Below, in pieces: positions 6,849 through 12,095 of a stretch of DNA of 12,095 nt. Below the pieces are notes generated by a model. That model did not search any database and was not told the origin of the DNA. It saw only the letters and a list, made by a program, of their open reading frames with translations. The first letter of the stretch is position 1. The number at the start of each line of letters is the position of its first letter. The DNA is from Arenicella sp. (lineage in GTDB: Bacteria > Pseudomonadota > Gammaproteobacteria > Arenicellales > Arenicellaceae): the NCBI GenBank assembly GCA_016763815.1, contig JAESTB010000457.1:1-12095 (forward strand), written 5' to 3'. The position numbers and the translations under genes were made by a program.

Positions 6849-6902
6849 ATGACCGAATTTTCTTTTGAGCCGTTGTTACGACAGCATGGAGCTAACACAT
6901 GA
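6849..6902 (+). CDS. Possible 17-aa leader peptide translationally coupled to the anchored protein
   Basis: An ATG at 6849 opens 17 codons (MTEFSFEPLLRQHGANT) ending in TGA at 6900-6902, which overlaps the next start codon as ATGA. GAGG at 6836-6839 lies 9 nt upstream as a possible Shine-Dalgarno. The ATGA overlap and the ribosome site argue for translation; the short length and lack of homologues I can recall argue for caution. It may also be a remnant of a longer lost gene. Confidence 0.3.
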   Translation: MTEFSFEPLLRQHGANT

Positions 6903-8044
6903 GGAAACGTATTTGGATGCCTCTTTGCCTCATGCTATTACTCATAATAGAGGTACTATTCTGGCCAACTGACGAAAATATTAGCGAGACAATTGTTGCT
7001 AAAGCACCAATAACTACAGAGCCCGCTAAACCAGTTATTCTAGAACAAGAAATTAACGCGGAAGATGCATCAGCCTCTACCAAAGAACCCGTTGAGGAGT
7101 TTAACCCTTATGAGTCTGAAGTGTTCAAAGCACAAATACTTCAAGTTGCCGACCTCTACGCTGAGAGCGCGAAATATCCGATTAACTCTAAACCCATTTT
7201 AAATCCTAACGATGCCAAGATTATGCAACCGTTTGAAGAGACTGAAGTCGACACTCCGTTTCCCAGTGAAGATGGTACAGGCAAAATCAGGCTTGCGGCG
7301 GCGGTAGATAAGTACCAATATTTTGTTGGCGATCCGATTGACGTAAGGTTGCAACTAACTGGTGCAAAAGAAGGTGTTTTCACCAGTGCGGTGGCAACAC
7401 TATCTGGCCCGAACGGTGATACACCGCTCAGTGCGACGATGAACCCAAGTGATCCAACACTGACAGCGTTTACAACCAGCTTTGACACCTCCATAGCCCC
7501 GCCAGCGCTTATGTCAGCCGAAATGTTGATGAAGATCACCGTCACTGTCGATGATCAACAGTTTTTTACTACCGTAGGGTTTCGTTACGCGCTAGCGTCA
7601 GCTCAATTAATATCTATTTCGCCGGTACGACAGAATGCTGCGGAACTAATTATTCCGTTGCACTATAACGTGTTCCAAGATGGCTATTACTTTGTTAGGG
7701 CTATACTTGAAGATGCTCAAGATTCACGTCCTTTGATTCAATTACAGTCAGAAGGTCGTTTGGCGCAAGGTAACGCAATTCTAGAGTTGCGGGCACACAT
7801 TAGCGCATTAAAAGCTCAGGGATCAGCTGGCCCATACATCTTACGAAGTGTACAGACCTATAGAGGCGCAGAAGTCGGCGAGACCTTCGATGCCCCAGCG
7901 TCAACATCACAACAACGGTTTTCTATACCCGGCTTTCCATTTTCAGATTACGATGAAACCGAGCATGAAGATCCTCTTGCGGTAGAAAGAGTCGAGTTCT
8001 TACGCGGTCTTGGAGTTGTAGACGAAGATCCGGTCGAAGAGTAA
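6899..8044 (+). CDS. Membrane-anchored periplasmic protein of unknown function, module copy 2
   Basis: This 381-aa paralogue of the 4794-6035 product is not a family I can name. MRKR then a hydrophobic segment at about 5-22 forms a signal anchor with no convincing cleavage site, followed by an acidic, Pro-rich linker to about residue 75 and a beta-rich body. Shared blocks are ILQVADLY at 80-87, PFEETEVDTPFP at 111-122, DGYYFVRAILEDA at 261-273, QLQSEGR at 281-287, GSAGPYILR at 308-316 and ERVEFL at 363-368. Compared with copy 1 it lacks most of the polar N-terminal lead and the Lys/Glu-rich C-terminal tail. GGAG at 6888-6891 is the Shine-Dalgarno. It precedes the secreted hydrolase gene by 208 nt on the same strand with no strong terminator between. 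By the paired arrangement it probably assists, tethers or restrains that hydrolase. Confidence 0.75.
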   Translation: MRKRIWMPLCLMLLLIIEVLFWPTDENISETIVAKAPITTEPAKPVILEQEINAEDASASTKEPVEEFNPYESEVFKAQILQVADLYAESAKYPINSKPILNPNDAKIMQPFEETEVDTPFPSEDGTGKIRLAAAVDKYQYFVGDPIDVRLQLTGAKEGVFTSAVATLSGPNGDTPLSATMNPSDPTLTAFTTSFDTSIAPPALMSAEMLMKITVTVDDQQFFTTVGFRYALASAQLISISPVRQNAAELIIPLHYNVFQDGYYFVRAILEDAQDSRPLIQLQSEGRLAQGNAILELRAHISALKAQGSAGPYILRSVQTYRGAEVGETFDAPASTSQQRFSIPGFPFSDYDETEHEDPLAVERVEFLRGLGVVDEDPVEE

Positions 8045-8090
8045 ATACAACAAAAATAGGCTAAGCCAGTAACCGCTGAATTTGAACCAC

Positions 8091-8120
8091 AACATAGTAG
8101 CAATAAACATAGCAGCAATA
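8091..8120 (+). repeat. Tandem 15-bp repeat between anchor and hydrolase genes
   Basis: AACATAGTAGCAATA (8091-8105) is followed immediately by the same 15-mer with one change (T to C, 8106-8120). It sits in the 208-nt spacer of module copy 2, and nothing like it was seen in the 74-nt spacer of copy 1. It could be a regulator site or simple slippage. Confidence 0.5.
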
Positions 8121-8252
8121 TAAGGACATAGGCTAGAGATACAAAACAGTCAAAATCGCTGTGACGATAAACACCCAACTAAAACCAGTAATTAGGTCGC
8201 CCGTAATAAACCTATGGGAACCAAATTAGAAACTTTACCACCAGAGGAAAAT

Positions 8253-9287
8253 ATGAAAACTAAGCTTTTAATCGCATTAGCGATACTGATGATCAGTGCG
8301 ACAACACAGGCAAAAATCGCTGGAAAAAACGTAGTGCTCATCCACGGGTTTCAAGCATCTGATCTGCAAAACAGCCCCAATGTTACTCAGCAAAAACAAA
8401 TAGCAGACGCCTACTTCAGCGACTATTGGTTAAGCCGATCTGAAGCAAACCTTTACTGGACATCGAAAGATCGGATTACCGGCGGCATCAAAGACGCGAT
8501 TAGAACTCAATTCTTAACGCTCGAGTCTCAAGGAACCTGTTCACAAGGCTGTGTTTTTGTAACTCACTCTACCGGTGACCTAGTACTAAGAGATGCCCTA
8601 AGCCGCCTAGGCCAATGGGGAATTAACCAAAATAACTTTAAGGTGATTACCGTAATTGATCTAGCTGGCGCTGGCGGCGGTACTGAAATTGCCGATATTG
8701 CTTCTAGCATCGCACAAGGCAGCGGCGTTATTAACTCAGCGCAGAAGGCGGCAATCAACGCCGTTTTGGGCTTTACTCCAACATCAGGCTCGATTGGTGT
8801 CTTAAATGACCTTCGACCGGGTACAGCTCGAAGCATTGCGACAAGTAACAGCGCTGTCCCACGCTTACGTTTCGTTGGTGAAGGAACAGAATTCTTTGGC
8901 ATTACTAAGCCGTTCATTTCTGGTTCTGATGACAGCGTAGTGCCAATGCACAGTGCTTGCGGCGCGAGGTACAAGGCGGCCATTGATTCGTGTAGCAACT
9001 CAGTTCGAGTAAACGGACAGCTTCGGTCTTCAAATGGTCCGAGTTCGCTATATTCAAATCACTACCCCATTTTAATGGGAGAAGGAACTGCTCATAGTGA
9101 GACTATCAATAACTCGACGAGTGGCGATTACACCACTGTAACGAACAACACAACCCAAGGTTTAAACATTGATTTCTCTACCACTACTGGAAAAAAATGG
9201 TGGAGCTTGTGGTACAACGTTCGTTTAGTCTCTAATGGCGGCAACAAAAGTATGTCAGCCAATATTTACGACACCTTAAACAACTAA
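8253..9287 (+). CDS. Secreted alpha/beta-hydrolase (lipase/esterase-like), module copy 2
   Basis: A 344-aa exported serine hydrolase paralogous to the 3646-4719 product. The ATG at 8253 is preferred over one at 8214: AGAGGA (8243-8248) precedes it, and it begins directly with a signal peptide (1-20, ending TTQA before KIAGKN). VVLIHGFQ at 27-34 carries the oxyanion HG. Ser106 in THSTGDLV is the nucleophile, with Thr replacing the first Gly of GxSxG. Asp226 or Asp227 in ISGSDDSVV and His281 in TAHSET are the likely partners. VIDLAGAGGG, LNDLRPG and HSACGARYK are shared almost unchanged with the paralogue, while residues 285-344 diverge strongly. Cys96/100 and Cys236/247 may form disulfides. 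It ends in a hairpin terminator and is probably co-transcribed with the anchored protein gene. The substrate is unknown. Confidence 0.8.
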   Translation: MKTKLLIALAILMISATTQAKIAGKNVVLIHGFQASDLQNSPNVTQQKQIADAYFSDYWLSRSEANLYWTSKDRITGGIKDAIRTQFLTLESQGTCSQGCVFVTHSTGDLVLRDALSRLGQWGINQNNFKVITVIDLAGAGGGTEIADIASSIAQGSGVINSAQKAAINAVLGFTPTSGSIGVLNDLRPGTARSIATSNSAVPRLRFVGEGTEFFGITKPFISGSDDSVVPMHSACGARYKAAIDSCSNSVRVNGQLRSSNGPSSLYSNHYPILMGEGTAHSETINNSTSGDYTTVTNNTTQGLNIDFSTTTGKKWWSLWYNVRLVSNGGNKSMSANIYDTLNN

Positions 9288-9307
9288 TTATTTGTTTAAA
9301 ACAAAGA

Positions 9308-9339
9308 TGCCGGAGTGATTTAAAATTAATCCTCCGGCA
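9308..9339 (+). terminator. Hairpin terminator of the plus-strand module
   Basis: TGCCGGAG (9308-9315) pairs with CTCCGGCA (9332-9339), continued inside by GATT/AATC after a one-base bulge. The tail AACTTTAACT is only weakly T-rich. It starts 21 nt after the hydrolase stop and may also serve the convergent pseudogene. Confidence 0.65.
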
Positions 9340-9368
9340 ACTTTAACTGGGCGGCGAAGGTTTCATCA

Positions 9369-10196
9369 CTAGCGGCGTTTAAACCTTAATAGCCGACTCT
9401 GCTCGTCAGTCATCGCAGGCGGTATTAGAACAAACTTACCCACGTGTTTTCTGTCGGTGAATTCTTGTTGCGCATGAACTATATCTTCGAGCGCAAATAT
9501 TTTGGCAAGTAGAGGTTTAATTTCGTTGCGTTCTATATAGCCAATTAAGTTTGCAAATACCGGTTCATCCCACCCTGTGCAGCCAATCGATGTTAGGTCT
9601 TTTAAGTAGAGCTTACGCATATCAAAACTAACCACTGGCCCAGCAATAGCTCCAGAGGAGGCATAGCGTCCACCGCGCTATGATTCGGTCGACACCCAAT
9701 ATCGAGGCCGCTTCAATTTTATCTTTACCCACTATTGCTGTGACGATAGCACCACGACGCTTCGCCAGCTGAACTACGGCGGAGCCTACGCCAACCGATG
9801 CTCCTGCGACCAAAACGTGATCACCTGCACCTATATTTGCCCGATGAAGCATGTTTTCAGGCGTTCTATATGCACAGGGAATCGTGCCCAGTTCAGCGTC
9901 ACTCCAATTACAATCGATGGCAAAAACTTCGGCCGCCGGTATTTCAAGGATCTGTCGGATAATGAATTTTTCTAGTACGAAAGCGCCATTTTTGTCTATT
10001 TTTTCGATCAATGGAATGACCATTACGTCTCAAATGATCAAAAAACTAGCCTAAAATTTCCACTTTCTCCTAACGCAAATCATTATTCGACAGACCCTTG
10101 AACTAATACCTCATCGGCGTTCGGCTTTGGAATTGGCACATCTTGGTAACTTAGCATTTCATAGCCACCATTCGCTAATGTCACCACCGCCTTCAT
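9369..10196 (-). pseudogene. Broken MDR-superfamily oxidoreductase (quinone-reductase/alcohol-dehydrogenase-like)
   Basis: This is the remnant of a medium-chain dehydrogenase/reductase of roughly 340 aa. The N-terminus is intact at 10196-10083: AGAGGTG Shine-Dalgarno, then MKAVVTLANGGYEML to EVLVQ, closed by TAA after 37 codons. About 80 residues of the catalytic domain are then missing. The middle (10023 down to about 9674) carries GTIPCAYRTPENML, GDHVLVAGASVGVGSA (the NAD(P)-binding loop) and LGVDRIIA. At about 9671-9676 it jumps frame into GGRYASSGAIAGP, with an estimated 35-45 codons lost. The C-terminus (to 9369) carries VVSFDMRKLYLKDL, an IKPLLAK segment and HVGKFVLIPP. Every block matches this MDR subgroup as I know it, but no single frame can make a functional protein. 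Sequencing error could explain a frame change but not the missing blocks. Confidence 0.85.
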
Positions 10197-10325
10197 TGGC
10201 ACCTCTGACTTTTGTCACCTAAATCTATTTTTATTCCAAGGTAGACCTACACTGCTGATAAATGCTCCAAACTATTTAAAATGAAATTTACTATTTTTTG
10301 ATAAGAGTAGCGCACCTTCAAAACT

Positions 10326-10351
10326 AAAAGCGGGATTTCAGCCCGACTTTT
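10326..10351. repeat. Imperfect hairpin upstream of the class 3 lipase
   Basis: AAAAG (10326-10330) with CTTTT (10347-10351) and GGG (10332-10334) with CCC (10342-10344) form an imperfect stem. The 397-bp gap 10197-10593 otherwise holds the dyad at 10477-10498 and no gene I can support. Confidence 0.3.
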
Positions 10352-10476
10352 GAGAGTGGTAACGTTGTAAGGACCCTGCAATCGATGGATAAACGCAAGC
10401 ATTGGCGGCTCCATAGAATATAGCCTTAGCTCAACCCGACTTAAGCAAATTGAGGTATCCCTGTGTCCCAATTAGC

Positions 10477-10498
10477 GCTTACATCAATATATGTAAGC
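10477..10498. promoter_or_regulatory. 22-nt dyad, possible operator of the class 3 lipase
   Basis: GCTTACAT (10477-10484) and ATGTAAGC (10491-10498) are perfect 8-bp arms with a 6-nt spacer, about 95 nt before the lipase start. Size and spacing suit a dimeric helix-turn-helix regulator. No sharp -35/-10 pair could be placed next to it. Confidence 0.4.
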
Positions 10499-10593
10499 AT
10501 TTCATTGTAATAAGGTGTAATTCCTTCTCTGCCTTAATTTTGTTAGCCTTTATCGAGACAAAGTCGTAAAACACATATAGCAAGGAGAAAACT

Positions 10594-11646
10594 ATGACCG
10601 ATCTGAACACACTAAAACAAACCATGCTCGCGCTTGCGTATACCGCTGATGCGGCTGACGCGGTAATTGGCGATGGCGTCGCTGCCAATACCACGGCTGG
10701 GAATATCGCAAATTGCGTCCTCAGTTCAGTACCAGAGCTTTCAGGCCAGTGGAAAATTGTGTGGGGCCCACGAGTTTACGACTTCCCCATTATTTCAAAA
10801 GGCCACAGCAACAATACCATGTTAGTGGTGCAGAACACCGACAACCCCAATATGTACGCCGTCGCCATTGCCGGAACGGATCCAAAATCGTGGTCGGATT
10901 GGGTGTTCGAAGACTTCTGGGTTTGGGATACCCGCCTATGGCATTACGGCAATCCACCTTCGTCTCTTAACCCCCAGATTTCAGCAGCTACTTCGGTAGG
11001 ATTGTCGACTCTGCAAACAATTGCACCGGTTTCTGGAACGCCCGCTCAGGGTTTAGCATTACGCGAATTCTTGAGTTCTATCGTGAGCGACACGTCGGAA
11101 GACGTCTCAATTTACGTGACCGGTCATAGCCTAGGAGGAGCCTTAGCACCCGCTGTAGCGTGTTGGCTCAACGACACTAAGTCTGCATGGGATGAAAACG
11201 ACCAATCGACAATACACGCATATGCCTTTGCCGGCGCGACACCGGGTAACGCTGATTTTGCGACGTGGATGAACAGTCAGTTTCAAGGAGACCAGCTGGT
11301 TCGAGTCAGTAACACCTTAGACATGGTGCCGCATGCCTGGAACTATGACACGATGTTAGAAATTCAGGATCTATACCCCGCTCCCTATTCCATACCCAGC
11401 TTGCTAAAGGATGTGATCAAGGCCATCGCGACAAAGCTACAACCGATTAACTATCAGTTTGTTGGTGAAGGAACACAGATACAGCCCATAGACGGCAGCA
11501 TCTACGATATTAGTCCATTACCACCAACTCAGATTGAGCGTTTCTTTGCACAAGTCCTTAAACAACATGTTGATGCTTATCCAGACAAACCCGGCCTACC
11601 CGATCTAAACAAGCAGATCGCAGCCTGCCAGAAGAAATTTCTGTAG
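10594..11646 (+). CDS. Class 3 (fungal-type) lipase family protein
   Basis: A 350-aa alpha/beta-hydrolase of the Lipase_3 family, expected to hydrolyse acylglycerols or related esters. AIAGTDP at 91-97 is the oxyanion-loop motif. YVTGHSLGGALA at 174-185 is the nucleophile elbow with Ser179 in a canonical GHSLG. AFAGATPGNADF at 211-222, Asp243 in NTLDMVPHAW and His325 in LKQHVDAY complete the expected motif order and triad. AAGGAGA ends 7 nt before the ATG. The N-terminus is rich in Ala and Thr but has no basic start and no hydrophobic core, so I see no Sec signal peptide; the enzyme is cytoplasmic or exported by another route. It is unrelated in sequence to the other three hydrolases here and stands alone, with a dyad in its upstream region. 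Confidence 0.88.
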   Translation: MTDLNTLKQTMLALAYTADAADAVIGDGVAANTTAGNIANCVLSSVPELSGQWKIVWGPRVYDFPIISKGHSNNTMLVVQNTDNPNMYAVAIAGTDPKSWSDWVFEDFWVWDTRLWHYGNPPSSLNPQISAATSVGLSTLQTIAPVSGTPAQGLALREFLSSIVSDTSEDVSIYVTGHSLGGALAPAVACWLNDTKSAWDENDQSTIHAYAFAGATPGNADFATWMNSQFQGDQLVRVSNTLDMVPHAWNYDTMLEIQDLYPAPYSIPSLLKDVIKAIATKLQPINYQFVGEGTQIQPIDGSIYDISPLPPTQIERFFAQVLKQHVDAYPDKPGLPDLNKQIAACQKKFL

Positions 11647-11831
11647 CTGTGCGGGGGCCGAACCTGGGATAGGTAAGGCCCTGATAAGCCGTAAGTAAAA
11701 TTACATAGCGCGTAATATCCTTTAGCAGTTTCAGCATAATTAGAAGGTTAAACACTAGCTCGAGTTGAGAAAAACACTGACTCTCCATAAATAGATAGAA
11801 AAGCAGGTTTTGTCTTCTATTTCATTTATTT

Positions 11832-12095
11832 CTAGCCTTCTATTAACCGTCCCTTTGTTCCAGCCGTGCCGCTGATTTGTAGGTTGCAATAACCCCAACT
11901 TTCAGGCACTTGGTAGTCTTGCTCTAAATTAAATTTCATTCGGTAAAACTTAGTCTCGCATCTAAAGGTCAAGTCATCTATCTGCCCCTCGACCTGATCG
12001 ATGGTGAAGCGGTTTTTCAACAAATTTCGTAACACATGACCTCGCTCAGTGAGCTCAAAAGCATTAGTAAATGACATCTCTGAACGCTCTAGTTG
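11832..12095 (-). CDS. Hypothetical protein, 5' end beyond the window
   Basis: An open frame reads from the right edge to TAG at 11832-11834. The first ATG inside the window is at 12077 and would give 81 aa, but no Shine-Dalgarno sits at a proper distance and the frame stays open to 12095, so the true start is probably outside. The visible part contains GHVLRNLLKNRFTIDQVEG, an FRCETKFYRMKF strand-like segment and SWGYCNLQISG near the end. I do not recognise the family and see no signal peptide or membrane segment. The 185 nt between it and the lipase gene hold no clear gene. Confidence 0.5.
   Translation of the reverse strand, partial: QLERSEMSFTNAFELTERGHVLRNLLKNRFTIDQVEGQIDDLTFRCETKFYRMKFNLEQDYQVPESWGYCNLQISGTAGTKGRLIEG

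Noticed and set aside
8214..8252. Upstream ATG as the start of the module copy 2 hydrolase
   Set aside because: It would place 13 polar residues before a perfect signal peptide, while the ATG at 8253 has a good ribosome site and matches the N-terminal layout of the paralogue.
3646..9287. Whole module as a composite transposon or integron cassette array
   Set aside because: No transposase, integrase, attC-like sites or terminal inverted repeats were seen; the flanking repeats are direct and degenerate.
10247..10471. 74-codon minus-strand frame in the gap before the class 3 lipase
   Set aside because: No Shine-Dalgarno, no domain-like composition, and it runs through the imperfect hairpin; it looks like chance in non-coding DNA.
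11766..11830. A/T-rich imperfect hairpin near 11796-11821 as terminator of the right-edge gene
   Set aside because: The arms pair poorly and need several bulges; not distinguishable from AT-rich background.
1..12095. CRISPR arrays, phage genes, toxin-antitoxin or classical defence systems
   Set aside because: No regularly spaced repeats and no proteins of those families were recognised.

Overview
The window looks like an accessory stretch of a marine-type gammaproteobacterial chromosome. This guess rests on moderate GC, AT-rich intergenic DNA, a PhaZ7-like secreted depolymerase and Gram-negative-style signal peptides and anchors. No rRNA, tRNA or core gene fixes the taxon. The dominant theme is alpha/beta-hydrolases of the lipase/esterase fold: four genes from three unrelated subfamilies in 12 kb.

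Layout. 120-1238 (+) encodes a secreted PhaZ7-like native-PHB depolymerase with its own hairpin. 1424-2677 (+) encodes a DadA-like FAD-dependent amino-acid dehydrogenase that is ATA-rich and possibly foreign. 2888-3304 (-) is a VOC/glyoxalase-fold protein. 3646-9287 is the most unusual part: a two-gene module present twice in divergent orientation. Each copy has an N-terminally membrane-anchored protein of unknown function followed by a secreted Ser-Asp-His hydrolase (4794-6035 then 3646-4719 on minus; 6899-8044 then 8253-9287 on plus). The copies are clear but diverged paralogues, separated by an 863-bp divergent control region with a palindrome over a -10-like hexamer, a 26-nt dyad and degenerate intergenic repeats. 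9369-10196 (-) is a broken MDR-family oxidoreductase: its N-terminus, middle and C-terminus can all be recognised but lie in different frames, with coding sequence missing at two places. 10594-11646 (+) is a class 3 lipase without a visible signal peptide, preceded by a 22-nt dyad. A hypothetical gene runs off the right edge on the minus strand.

How they may work together (inference). The PhaZ7-like enzyme would attack amorphous PHB released by lysed cells. The two module hydrolases would be exported and handled by, or tethered near, their anchored partner proteins, an arrangement that recalls lipase/foldase pairs without recognisable Lif sequence. Divergent duplication followed by divergence, including an altered residue beside the nucleophile in one copy, suggests two modules tuned to different substrates or conditions. 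I cannot name the substrate of either module.
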